Positions 8,116 through 18,933 are shown, numbered from the stretch's first letter. The stretch is 64,000 nt of DNA from Coccinella septempunctata (GCF_907165205.1 NC_058193.1:8246001-8310000), one strand, 5' to 3'. A program made the numbers and translations. Notes: generated by a model from the sequence alone, not told the origin.

Positions 8116-11100
8116 ATGTTCAACATAGAGAATTGTCTTCGACTAATAAAGTCGTTAGTGGCTTTATTTATCACTACATCTGATAATGAGCATGCAATAA
8201 AAGGTATAAAGGAATGTACGAGAGCAATAAGAAAACTGTATCGGGAATTGCCAGGTTGTACTTCAATTGGAGGAAAACAGCAACTCGAAGCTCAGATCCG
8301 TTCTATAAAATCATTGAAACAACAATTCAAACAACAACAACAACGAATTGGTGCAGGTCTGAGTAGACGAAAGGAAACTGCTTGGAACAGAGTCCATTGG
8401 AATGATTCATTATCAGCATTCGACTCGAGAATAAGAACAGGTGTGATTAGTAACCTGAAACATAAGGAGCCTAAGGATTTTTTGATGGACTGCGAAGCTA
8501 TATTTCGTCGAAGAATTCTGAATGCATTGAAGAAGGATGAAGCTGTTAAGGTCAATATGGTTTTTTGTGGAGAGTTTCAGATTATGACAGCCAATAAAAT
8601 TCAAAAGGAATATAAGTACTTCACAACATCCAATTCACCTATTTACCGAGACACGAATATTACTGAATGGTTCAATATAAATGTTTTGGTATCAATTCTC
8701 AAAGATCTTGAGGAATTCCAAGAACGTGATAGCGGATGGGCTCTGGTTAATGTTGTTAACCTAGGGGTGAATATAAACAAGTTCACACCCCAACTTGGAA
8801 GCTCATACATAGAACTTCCTCCTCAAATAAAACGGAAAGAGGCTTGTATCAATGTGAAAAACGACGATGAAGCATGTTTCGCATGGTCTGTGATGGCTGC
8901 ATTACACCCTGTTGAGAAGGACCCCCAACGATTATCCAAATATCCTCATTATTCCAAAATTTTGAAGTTGAAAGGTATTCAATTTCCGATGACAATGAAA
9001 CAGATACCCAACTTTGAAAAACAAAACCAGATATCCATTAATGTTTATATTCTGAAAAAGGAAAAGAAGAACTTCACTACATTGCCAACATACCTAACAA
9101 AAATTAAAATGAATAGACATATCAACTTACTCCTTATACAAGATCACTATTCAAACGATGATACTCCAGTGCGATACCATTATGTATGGATCAAAAATCT
9201 CTCTCGTCTGGTATCGAGTCAATTGAGCAAGGAACATGGACAGAAATTTATATGTGATAGATGTCTCCGGTACTTACGATCTGAAGAAAAACTAAAAAGT
9301 CATTCAGAGGATTGTGGAAACATGAATGAAACAGCTATAAAGCTGCCTGAGATAGGAAACAATACACTCAAGTTCAAAAATCATAAAAACAAGGAGAAGG
9401 TACCTTTTATTATTTATGCAGATCTGGAGAGCATACTAAAACCTACTAACACTAAAAACAACTATCAAGAACATAAAGCTGCAGCTGTAGGATACTATGT
9501 AAAGTGTTCATATGATGATTCTCTGAGTTTTTATCGTTCTCATCGAGGTCCCAATTGCATGAAATGGTTTGCAGATGAGATGAATCAATTTGCTGGAGAC
9601 GTTGACTCAGTTTTCTTATGTCCCTACGACATCGATATGACGCCAAAACAGGAAGTCGAATTTCGGAAGGCAACTCACTGTCATATTTGTGAAGAAATGT
9701 TCAAACCTGAAGATAAAAAAGTAAGAGATCATAATCATCTTATCCCCGAAAAGAATTACCGTGGAGCAGCACATGAGGGGTGTAATATAAATTATAAGGA
9801 TAGTCACATGATTCCTGTAGTATTTCACAACCTGAGTGGATATGACGCTAATTTTCTGATACAAGATATTGCCACAAGAATGGAAGGGAAAATCGATTTG
9901 TTACCGATAACTAAGGAGAAATATATCAGTTTCACCAAACACTATGATGATTATCACATTAATTTCCGATTCATTGATAGTTTCCGATTCATGGCTTGCT
10001 CTTTAGACAAACTAGCGTCCTATTTAGAAGAGTTTCCGAACTTGAAATCACAATTTCCTGAGGAATCTGAAGAACATATCAGTCTTCTTACGAACAAAGG
10101 AGTAATGCCATATGATTATATCGATTCCTATGACCGATTCGATGAAACTTCTCTTCCACCTATTGAAGCATTCTATAACAAATTGGATTGTAGGAAATGT
10201 CCACGAAGAAGATATAAGAGAGCACAACTTGTGTGGAATAAATTCAAATGTCAGAATTTGGGCGAATACAGCGATCTCTACATGAAAACTGACATTCTAT
10301 TGCTGGCTGACGTATTTGAACAATTTCGATCGAGCTGCCATAAGACTTATGGATTAGATCCTGCGCATTATTTTACTTTACCAGGATATACGTGGGATGC
10401 TATGTTGAAATATACAAAACAGGAATTAGAACTTCTCACAGATGTTGATATGTTTTTGTTTGTTGAAAGAGGAATTCGGGGCGGCCTTAGTCAAGTATGT
10501 GGTAAACGACGAGCACATGCGAACAACAAGTATATACCAAACTATGATTCAACTAAACCAGAAAATTACCTCATGTACTTTGATGTCAACAATCAATATG
10601 GATGGGCAATGTCACAATGTCTACCATACGGCGGTTTTACGTGGACCGATACAAATATAAATGTCTTGCAAATTCCTGATGATGCTCCCGAGGGTTATAT
10701 TTTAGAAGTCGATCTCGAATATCCTAGAGAATTGCATGATGTGCACAAAGATCTTCCATTCTGTCCAGAACATTACAACTCTAAAACTCAAACACCTTGT
10801 TATGCATCTCAGCAAAACGCTAAACTTATGGCCACATTACATCAAAAGAAGAAATATATCATCCACTACAGAAATCTGAAGCAAGCATTGAAGAATGGAT
10901 TGATTATAACAAAAATACATCGAGTGCTCAAGTTCAAGCAATCTACATGGCTCAAGTCTTACATCGACCTCAATACGGATCTGAGAAAGAATGCCGAAAA
11001 TGAGTTCGAGAAGAATCTCTTCAAACTGATGAACAACGCTGTTTTTGGTAAGTTGTTATATCCATTCAAATTACATTCATATGATTTCCTATACAGATAC

Positions 11101-12034
11101 CTACATATTCTTTTCTATTGTTACAGGAAAAACGATGGAGAATATTCGGAAAAGGGTTAATGTCCACCTTCTAACAAAATGGAAAGGACGATATGGGGCG
11201 GAAACTTTTATCTCCAAACCTGAATTCAAGAACTCTGTTATTTTCAATGAGAACTTTGTAGCTGTTGAAATGCGAAAGCTGCAGATCTATTTGAACAAGC
11301 CAATTTATGTGGGAATGAGTATCTTGGATTTGGCTAAAACTACTATTTATGACTTCCATTACCACTACATGAATGAAGCTTTCAGTGCTGGCTGTACCAT
11401 CTTATACACAGATACCGATTCTCTCATTTATGAGGTCTCTGAAGATCCTTATGAAAGAATGAAACTTGACTGTTATGAAAGATTTGATACCTCAGATTAT
11501 CTCAAGAATAATACTTACGGTATTCCTCAAGTTAATAAAAAGGTATTAGGAATGATGAAGGATGAAAACAATGGAATACCTATGACCGATTATGTTGGTC
11601 TCAGATCTAAACTGTATGCTGTGAAAACTTCTAAGGATGATCTGAATGTGAAAAAACAACGATGGGTGGAAGAAGAGTATGAAGCTGATGAAATTGAATC
11701 CATGTGTCGAAATTATGGTACCACCAAGAAAGCTAAGGGTATTAAAAAATCAATCGTTAAGAACAGAATATGTTTCGATGATTACATTGAATGTTTAGAA
11801 ACATGGAAACATAAAATTATTTCTCAAAATTTGATTCAGGCGAAGGAACATCATGTGTATTCACTGACACAGGAAAAAATAGCTTTAAGTCCTGAAGACG
11901 ATAAACGATGTTTGGTGCCCGGAACATTCAACACTGTACCGTGGGGTCATTATTCACTCAATAAACGCAAGATTGAGGAATATGATGAACCAAGGAAGAA
12001 GATTTCAATGTTGGAAAAATTGTTGACTATGTGA
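8116..12034 (+). CDS. Family-B DNA polymerase of organellar/viral type (two coding exons, 1,279 aa)
   Basis: Coding exons are 8116-11047 and 11127-12034. The 79-bp intron (GTAAGT..TTACAG) splits a Gly codon inside motif B, and splicing restores the frame (3,840 nt in total). Domains by residue: 1-370 unknown, with a Gln-rich patch near 70; C2HC finger C380/C383/H396/C400; Exo I D436/E438; endonuclease-VII-like cluster C522/C525, H539/H541, H553/C556; Exo II near Y576-D577; Exo III Y722-x3-D726; palm motif A around D823; motif B KLMNNAVFGK at 970-979; motif C TDTDS with D1073 and D1075. All catalytic residues expected of the DNA_pol_B_2 family are present, so a proofreading replicase is likely. 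Related polymerases occur in Polintons, bidnaviruses and linear plasmids. No terminal protein, integrase or capsid gene is visible here. Confidence 0.9.
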
Positions 12035-12092
12035 TTTAAATTTTTTTCAGCGATCACTCTGTTTTCATCAAACAAATATCAATGTCACTGTA

Positions 12093-12098
12093 AATAAA
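12093..12098 (+). terminator. Poly(A) signal of the polymerase gene
   Basis: AATAAA lies 59 bp after the polymerase stop codon, with a second overlapping AATAAA-like hexamer just after it. This is the expected place for 3' end formation. Confidence 0.55.
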
Positions 12099-12514
12099 AT
12101 AAATGATTTTTCTTTCATAAGGTTTCAATCAATGAATCACCATCACCCTTTCACTCATGATTTGAAAAATAAACATGAAAGCATCCAGCTGTTCTACATT
12201 ATTTGATAAGCGACATATCTCCTCATTACCACCCTAAAAAGCATGACGTATCTCTAATATCAACGCTTAGGTACCTACCTATCTATCTATCACGTAACAA
12301 AAAAGTCCCGAGTTCGAATCCCGACGTTTAGAAAAGTATGAAACAAAATATCGAACCCGCTCACCCTCACACCCCTCATCATCAAACCTGTTACCCTCTC
12401 CCCCACTCTCCTCTCACCCTCTCAGACCCGCCTACTGGATGACCTTGAACGGGACTTAGAAAAATTTTCAAAATTGACCGATTTCTGCAAAATCGACCTT
12501 AGACTTCCTTATGA
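12099..12514. other. Non-coding junction between polymerase gene and gypsy fragment
   Basis: Contains a C/T-rich tract (about 12355-12425) and a GAGTTCGAATCCC string at 12310-12322 that matches a tRNA B box. I found no matching A box at the right distance, so a tRNA or SINE cannot be called. The outer boundary of the polymerase element is not evident, and no inverted copy of the palindrome centre occurs here. Confidence 0.4.
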
Positions 12515-15322
12515 GAATTTACATGTAAAAACTATCCTTTTTGCGCTCGAACTCTTGTTGCCTATCTACTATCGCGCATCGTACGTCGTGAGTTGCCTGG
12601 AATCAACCGGATTTCTGAGAGTTTCGATTCTGAAATAACTGAGATTGATGTACCTGCTGAGTACCTGGATGATCTCCAAATTATTCTTCGAGATTTTAGT
12701 GGCATGATAACAACTGGAAATAAAGTAGGCGCGGTAAACAATGTGAGTCTTCAGATACGCCTATCAGAAGATACTGTAGTTGCTCGTAATCCTTATCGAC
12801 TATCCGCTACCGAAAGGGAAGCTGTTCGTGAAATCACCAACGATTTGATGGCGAACAACATTATACGTCCTAGTGAATCACCCTTTGCAAGTCCAATACT
12901 ATTAGTGAGAAAAAAGGATACATCCTTCAGAATGTGCGTCGACTATCGTGAACTTAACCGAATTACTATTAAAGATCGATTTCCCATGCCATTAATTGAG
13001 GATCAGTTGGATAGGTTAGGAAAAGGATGTTATTTCACATTTTTGGATATGGCTTCCGGTTTCCACCAAATACCGATACATGAAGAATCCATTCCGAAGA
13101 CTGCTTTTGTGACACCTGATGGTCATTTCGAATACCTTCGTATGCCCTTCGGTCTAACCAATGCACCGGCTGTATTCCAGAAGGCTGTCAATCGAGCCCT
13201 TGGAAATTTGAAAGATACTATTGCATTAGTTTATGTGGACGATATTCTCATTCCTAGTGCCACCCCGGAAGAAGGTCTTACCAACTTAAGACGCGTCCTG
13301 GAAGCACTTAGTTCTGCTGGTTTCTCTCTGAACATAAAAAAATGCCACTTCCTGCAACCAAGCTTAGAATACCTTGGTAGAGAAATATCAGGTGAAGGTG
13401 TAAGACCAGGGAAAGCCAAGGTCGAAGCGCTAATGAAGTCGCCAATTCCAACAAATGTCAAGCAAATTCGTCAATTTATGGGTCTAGCAGGGTATTTCCG
13501 GAAATTTGTCCCAGAATTCGCTAGTAAAACGGCATGTATAACTCGCCTGACGAAACAAGGAATTCCCTTTCAATGGGGAGAAGAGCAGGAGGAAGCAAGA
13601 AAATATGTCATTGATCATCTGACATCAAGGCCTCTGCTCGTTGTTTATGATCCAGAAGTACCCACAGAGCTGCACACCGATGCTAGCAGTATTGGATATG
13701 GTGCCATACTTATACAAAAACATGAAAACCAGCCAAAGGTTGTAGCTTACTTTAGTTAAAGGACAACAGACAGTGAATCGAAGTATCACTCATACGAGTT
13801 AGAAACTCTGGCAATAGTGCAAGCACTCAAACACTTTCGAACTTATTTGCTTGGGATCAAATTCACCATAGTCACAGATTGCAATTCCGTTAAGGCAACA
13901 GCTACTAAAAAGGATCTTATTCCTCGAATAGCCCGTTGGTGGGTTTACCTTCAAGATTTCGATTTTGAGATAAAGTACCGTAAAGGAAGCAACCTTCCAC
14001 ATGTGGATTATCTGAGCAGAAATCCTGTTAACACAATACGTCGAGTTTCGCATAATAACTGGGCTTACATTGAACAGAAGGGAAACGAGGAAGTTCAAAA
14101 CTTGTTGGAACAGCTAAGGAATGGAGATCTCGACTCTAACCAATACACTGAAAAGGATGGAATGTTGTACCACAAGCACCACAACCCAGATGGAACAATG
14201 AATCTGCAGTGGTTTGTTCCTAGACAAAGTCGCTTAGGGTTACTCCGTATCTTCCATGACGAGCAGTGTCATATCGGCGATGATAAAACGTACCAGTCGA
14301 TAGCTGCAAATTTTTGGTTTCCACGAATGAGACACTTCATCAAATGTTATGTTAGGCATTGTGTAATATGTGCAGTAAAAAAGACAAGAACAGGACCACT
14401 ACAAGGTTTTGTACATCCAGTAGAGATTCCCAAAGAACCATTTCACACCTTACATTTGGATTGTTTAGGACCATTACCTGTGTCTACTGACGGTTACAAG
14501 CACATTTTGGTTATCGTTGATAGTTTTACGAAATATTGCATTTTGATGCCAATGAAAAGTGTGACCACCGCAGAAACTCGTGAAAAATTAGAAACTGTGT
14601 TATCATTATTTGGAACCCCTAAACGAGTTATAATGGATGCCGCTACGTCGTTCAAGAATACAACTTTTCCAAAGTATCTGGAAAATTGGAATATCGAGCA
14701 TCATTATGTTACGCCAGACATACACAGAGGAAATGGACAGGTGGAACGCTATATGAGAACCATTAGGAATTTATTGAGAATTGAAACTCGAGTAAAGGCA
14801 GAATGGCCGAGTGGTTTATGGAAAATCCAGCTTGTTCTTAACACAACTGTGCAGAAATCAACTAATTTGACTCCACTGCTATTACTCCTGGGAATCCAAA
14901 GTTCGACACCATTGATACAGGCGTTATTGAAAAATGTGTCAAAGGATCTGTCTTCAATAAGAAACCGAGATTTGGATAGACAGCGAGTAGCAGAAAAATT
15001 GTCCTCGACACGTGATCTGAACGATGTTAATAAGAGAAGAAGAGATAACGTTCAGTACTCGCCTGGTGACTTTGTGCTGATGCACCGTGATTTTCAGATG
15101 CACATTAGTAAAAGCGATTATGAGTTTCTGGGTCCATACGAGGTGGTGAACTGCCTGGATAATGGACGCTATGAAATTAAGAAGGTTGGCACGAACATCG
15201 TGACGAAAGCAGCCAAGGAGCAGCTCAGACGGTGGCCTATACAATGGGCTTTGAATGTTGACATGAATGAAGTATTGGATTTTCTGGAGTCAGAAAGTGA
15301 CTCAGTTGAAAGAGAAGGTTAG
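12515..15322 (+). pseudogene. Ty3/gypsy pol fragment (RT, RNase H, integrase) with an in-frame stop
   Basis: The frame is open from about 12515 (the preceding TGA is at 12512) but gag and protease are missing, so the copy is 5'-truncated. Reverse transcriptase lies at about 12800-13400 with the active site VYVDDIL (around 13230). RNase H starts at HTDASS (about 13675). A TAA at 13757-13759 interrupts RNase H, and the frame continues unchanged to 15322. Integrase has an HHCC zinc module (about 14245-14390) and catalytic Asp, Asp and Glu in LDCLG, MDAAT and GNGQVER. One nonsense mutation is the only break seen, so decay is recent. The exact gypsy clade is uncertain. Confidence 0.85.
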
Positions 15323-16863
15323 TGTAGAAACATTAATGCTGTTATTGCATTGTCAGTCTCTGTCCCGTTAGTGGTAGAGCTGAGTAATGGCCGAGGTCAT
15401 TACAGCTACAATTGGTATAATTTTGATTTTTGTCAGTCTCTGTCCCGTTAGTGGTAGAGCTGAGTGATGGCTGAGGTCATTACAGGTACAATTTTGATTT
15501 TGTCAGTCTCTGTACCCTTAGTGGTAGAGCTGAGTGATGGCTGAGGTCATTACAGGTACAATTTTGATTTTGTCAGTCTCTGTACCCTTAGTGGTAGAGC
15601 TGAGTGATGGCTGAGGTCATTACAGGTACAATTTTGATTTTGTCAGTCTCTGTCCCGTTAGTGGTAGAGCTGAGTGATGGCTGAGGTCATTACAGGTACA
15701 ATTTTGATTTTGTCAGTCTCTGTACCCTTAGTGGTAGAGCTGAGTGATGGCTGAGGTCATTACAGGTACAATTTTGATTTTTGTCAGTCTCTGTACCCTT
15801 AGTGGTAGAGCTGAGTGATGGCTGAGGTCATTACAGGTACAATTTTGATTTTGTCAGTCTCTGTACCCTTAGTGGTAGAGCTGAGTGATGGCTGAGGTCA
15901 TTACAGGTATGATCTTGATTTTTGTCAGTCTCTGTACCCTTAGTGGTAGAGCTGAGTGATGGCTGAGGTCATTACAGGTACAATTTTGATTTTGTCAGTC
16001 TCTGTCCCGTTAGTGGTAGAGCTGGGTGATGGCCGAGGTCATTACAGGTATAATTTTGATTGATGTTTGTCAGTCTCTGTACCCTTGGTGGTAGAGCTGA
16101 GTGATGGCTGAGGTCATTACAGGTATGATCTTGATTTTTGTCAGTCTCTGTACCCTTAGTGGTAGAGCTGAGTGATGGCTGAGGTCATTGCAGGTACAAT
16201 TTTGATATTGTCAGTCTCTGTCCCGTTAGTGGTAGAGCTGGGTGATGGCTGAGGTCATTACAGGTATAATTTTGATTTTTGTCAGTCTCTGTCCCGTTAG
16301 TGGTAGAGCTGAGAAATGACTGATGTGTTTACAGGTGTAATTTCGATATTTGTCTGTCTCTGTAACGTAAGTGATAGAGCAGGGTAATGGCTGAGGTCAT
16401 TACAGATATAATTTTGATTATGTGAGACTCTGACCAGCAAGTGGTACAGCTGATTGATAGCTGAGGTATTTACGAGTATAATTTGATAAGAGCAGAGTGA
16501 TGATCGAGATTATCACTGAATTGTATGTCTCTGGGTCTCAGTCCCGTGAGTGGTTGAGCCAGGTGAAAGAAAAAATAATATTTCTTTTTCACAGATAGGT
16601 CTCCTGGAGAAAAATGCGTCGAGAGCGTCGCAGTTGTCAGGAAGGCCGTGTAAGAAATCGAATACACGAATATGGTGAGCCGCTGCCGGTCAAAGGGGAT
16701 AAGCGCTGAGTAAACATAAACGACAGCCGAGATTTGAAGCTGTGGTACTCAGGCAATTCGATTTGAAGATCCCTTCGTGCTCGGATGTACAAGCCGCTCG
16801 ATATTTCTTGTGTTACGAAAATAAATGATTAAGTTTGGAATTCTTGAGTTTCATTTCTAACAA
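15323..16863 (+). mobile_element. Probable 3' LTR of the gypsy fragment, containing a minisatellite
   Basis: Directly after the pol stop, the sequence opens with TGTAGAAAC. It ends about 1.54 kb later with TTTCTAACA just before an unrelated hairpin repeat, giving the expected TG..CA ends. An AATAAA is present near 16820. No second copy of this sequence lies upstream, so the LTR status cannot be confirmed by comparison. Alternatively it is a long 3' untranslated region. Confidence 0.4.
15351..16420 (+). repeat. 70-bp minisatellite, about 15 copies
   Basis: Copies start at 15351, 15431, 15501, 15571, 15641, 15711, 15782, 15852, 15923, 15993, 16068, 16139, 16209, 16280 and 16351, with decayed copies to about 16500. 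Each has TGTCAGTCTCTG, then CCCGTTA or ACCCTTA, then GTGGTAGAGCTGAG and GGTCATTACAGGTA. Two sub-variants (CCCGTTA and ACCCTTA) are interspersed, which suggests unequal exchange. The GTGGTAGAGC core resembles a tRNA D-arm/A box but no B box follows. Confidence 0.9.
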
Positions 16864-16874
16864 TATATATCACA

Positions 16875-17238
16875 TGGTCCGTATAACGTCCATTACGGAC
16901 ACTTAATGAATAATCGGTAGGGACATCTTTTGAATGTCCATACTGGATATTCATTAGGAGTCCGTAAGGGACGTAATATGGACCAAATAACATGTATATA
17001 TCACATGGTTCATATAACGTCCATGGCAGACGCCTATTGCATATCCGGTAGGGACACCTTTTGAATGTCCATACTGGATATTCACTAGGAGTCCGTAATG
17101 GACGTAATATGGACCAAATTACATATACACATTACATGGTCCGTATAACGTCCATCACGGATACCTAGTGGATATCCGGTAGGGACATCTTTTGAATGTC
17201 CACATCGGATATTCACTAGGAGTCCGTAATATGGACCA
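16875..17238. repeat. Three tandem 131-bp hairpin repeats
   Basis: Copies lie at 16875-16985, 17006-17116 and 17137-17238. Each is an imperfect inverted repeat with about 50-bp arms. It starts TGGTCCGTATAACGTCC, ends GGACGTAATATGGACCA and has a loop around ATCTTTTGAAT. The spacers between copies are about 20 bp of CA/TA-rich sequence. This is either a tandemised fold-back element or a satellite whose unit is a hairpin. No coding potential. Confidence 0.85.
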
Positions 17239-17511
17239 AATAATACATACATGTATATCAATGAACACCAAAATTTAATATTATTTTTCACTAAACTCCA
17301 TTTTTCCGCTTTGTAGTATATGAATATCTTATGAATATTTCATTATGTATACGTTATGATGAACGAAGACTAAATACTTGAGTAATTACTATTATAAAAT
17401 AATCTATGTTTGAGTTTTAAGACTTTAGTTTTTATTATATGGTATTTCTGTATTAATCGACTACTATTCCATAAATCAGTTAACAATATAATGAATATGT
17501 TCCTACAAGTA
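17239..17511. other. AT-rich sequence with no feature seen
   Basis: Runs from the hairpin array to the tRNA-like fragment. No open frame with protein character, repeat or RNA signature was recognised. Confidence 0.4.
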
Positions 17512-17518
17512 GGTATAT

Positions 17519-17610
17519 CGTATAGTCTCGGTAGCTATGTAGGACGGTTGCAGCGAAGACTCAGTTATGCGATGTCCCCACGTACTCGCGAGTTCGAATC
17601 CGGACCAAGT
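17519..17610 (+). other. tRNA-like / SINE-head fragment
   Basis: TAGCTATGTAGG (17532-17543) resembles a Pol III A box and GAGTTCGAATCC (17590-17601) a B box, with 58 bases between the two starts. The segment does not fold into a full cloverleaf by eye. A tRNA-derived SINE head or decayed tRNA is the best reading. A poly(A) or LINE-like tail is not evident. Confidence 0.35.
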
Positions 17611-17774
17611 GTAAAAACTTTCTTAGTAAGTATGGATGGAAATGAGAACAACACAGAAAATACCATTTGCGTCTGAGTGTAAGACATTGGGTTCTAGGAC
17701 ATTAAAATTCTAATAGATAGGATAGCCAACGTCGTGGTAAATTTTTGTACCGTTGAGATAGCTAAGGATGGTCC

Positions 17775-17870
17775 CAACGGGATATCCATTGGACGTCCGC
17801 GATGGACGTCCGAATTCGGTTCAAAGTTGTGACATTTGTACGTCCCTCGGATGTCCATAGAACTATTAGG
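17775..17870. repeat. Diverged relative of the hairpin repeat
   Basis: Contains GGATATCCATTGGACGTCC and several GGACGTCC/GGATGTCC words shared with the array at 16875-17238, arranged as nested short inverted repeats. Likely an older member of the same fold-back family. Confidence 0.4.
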
Positions 17871-18111
17871 GAATACACTGAAATATTCACCTTTTTATAA
17901 TTTGTGTCGTGCCTGTAACTCTGTTTGTCCTGACTTGGATATTTTTTATTGTATCATCTCAGATATCAAGTCATACTTTTTTGCCTGAATTTGTCTTACT
18001 TGTCTTACTTGTCTTATTTTGTATATTTGAATTAGTTTTTTTTTTCTTGTTTACCTTGTTCTGTAGTTGGGTTTGACCTGTAGAACATTGTACTCTTTAA
18101 ATAAATAAATA
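17871..18111 (+). other. Possible LINE 3' tail
   Basis: T-rich sequence with tandem TGTCTTACT words (around 17995-18015), ending in AAATAAATAAATATT near 18100. This resembles the 3' untranslated end of a retroelement, but no coding part adjoins it on the same strand. Confidence 0.25.
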
Positions 18112-18292
18112 TTCCCATTGAAAAACAGTATCCTTTCTCAAGAGTTCTCTCAAAGGCTTTGTTAAATCTGACAAATTAGGAATGAACTTATGCAAGTAAT
18201 TCAGAATACCTAGAAATCTCTGAAGTTCCTTTACAGATGAAGGTATAGGATAATTTTTTATAACATCGATTTTAGAATGATCAGGTTCTATA
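18112..18292 (-). pseudogene. Ty3/gypsy RT fragment (thumb/connection)
   Basis: Read on the minus strand, this gives a clean 60-residue piece with KNYPIPSSV, then LQRFLGILNYLHKFIPNLS, then KPLRELLRKDTVFQWE. That is the segment after the gypsy RT active site. Both ends are cut abruptly and the neighbours are unrelated LINE sequences, so this is a rearranged fragment. Confidence 0.75.
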
Positions 18293-18299
18293 TGCCATC

Positions 18300-18770
18300 A
18301 CTTGTAATTATGTGTCCCTTCGAGCTTTGAAGAAGGATAGAGATAAAGCTCTGTCTAAATATAAAAAGCACAGAACTGAATTTGACTGGAATCACTATAA
18401 AATGCTCCGCAATCTTTTCACTGTCACTGTGAGAAAGGAAAAGAAAACAAAAAAGGGAAGGAGTTGTGGAGGAATCTAAAATCTTTGGATATCAAGACGG
18501 GTAAAATATCTGCAAGTAATTTACCAGACCGCTTGTCGTATGTTAATTTGATTAATTCTCACTTCGTTGATTCAATTCCAAAATTGGGTACGAATAAAGA
18601 TCAAATATCTTTTTATGAGAACAATCGACGTAGAGAAGCAGAATTCAATTTTCATACCGTTTCAGAAATAGAAATTTTAAAGATCATGACCGACATCGAA
18701 AGTAACGCAACAGGTCTAGATGGTATAAATATGATAACTTTGATAGATAGTTTATTCATGTTAACCGCAG
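18300..18770 (+). pseudogene. Non-LTR retrotransposon fragment (linker and start of RT)
   Basis: Two frames can be read: a basic linker (around SKYKKHRTEFDWNHY, 18350-18440), then after a shift LWRNLKSLDIKTGK to GLDGINMITLID (18464-18760). The latter is the usual run-up to LINE RT motif 1. It stops well before the catalytic region. Probably a Jockey/CR1-type element. Confidence 0.6.
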
Positions 18771-18826
18771 TGAAATCTGCTTACATACGTCCAAGAAAGT
18801 TTTGGCGGTATGTGCTGGGGTGAGTT

Positions 18827-18849
18827 CACGCCATTTGAAGAATGGCGTG
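18827..18849. repeat. Perfect 9-bp-stem hairpin beside the ribozyme
   Basis: CACGCCATT and AATGGCGTG flank a five-base loop. It lies 10 bp beyond the hammerhead on its downstream (minus-strand 3') side and would form in the same transcript. Confidence 0.6.
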
Positions 18850-18859
18850 CTCTTGGGGT

Positions 18860-18933
18860 GATTGTTTCGTCCCACTGCTATGGTCGGACTCATCAGGTAG
18901 GTTAATGAACCCTAGCCATTACCTACGACAATC
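18860..18933 (-). ncRNA. Hammerhead ribozyme (stem III open)
   Basis: All catalytic-core elements are present in order on the minus strand. Stem III 5' strand GATTGT is at 18933-18928, with cleavage residue C at 18927. Stem I hairpin is 18926-18897 (outer GTAGGT/ACCTAC, one bulged A, then AATGG/TCATT). CTGATGA is at 18896-18890, and stem II is 18889-18869 (GTCC/GGAC). GAAA is at 18868-18865, and stem III 3' strand ACAATC at 18865-18860 pairs perfectly with GATTGT. Predicted self-cleavage is 3' of GUC. With stems I and II closed and stem III open this is topologically type III, whereas most metazoan copies are type I. It is probably part of a small non-coding retroelement. Confidence 0.85.

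Larger units (their letters stand above)
4941..10123. repeat. Right arm of the giant palindrome
   Basis: Inverted copy of positions 1-4894. It is 289 bp longer because of an inverted-repeat insertion at 5975-6258 plus its target duplication. The arm match is still running at the window edge (position 1 pairs with 10123), so the true arm is at least 5.18 kb. It carries the start of the complete polymerase gene, which continues beyond the visible arm to 12034. Confidence 0.95.

Noticed and set aside
1..10123. Palindrome as a pure sequencing or assembly fold-back
   Set aside because: Not excluded, but disfavoured: the right arm has a MITE with target duplication that the left lacks, and the 46-bp spacer is not palindromic. 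Kept as the main alternative explanation under the findings.
12310..12322. tRNA gene from an isolated B-box match
   Set aside because: No A box or cloverleaf could be placed at the right distance.
15351..16420. CRISPR-like array
   Set aside because: Whole 70-bp units repeat with no variable spacers, in a clearly eukaryotic retroelement context. It is a minisatellite.
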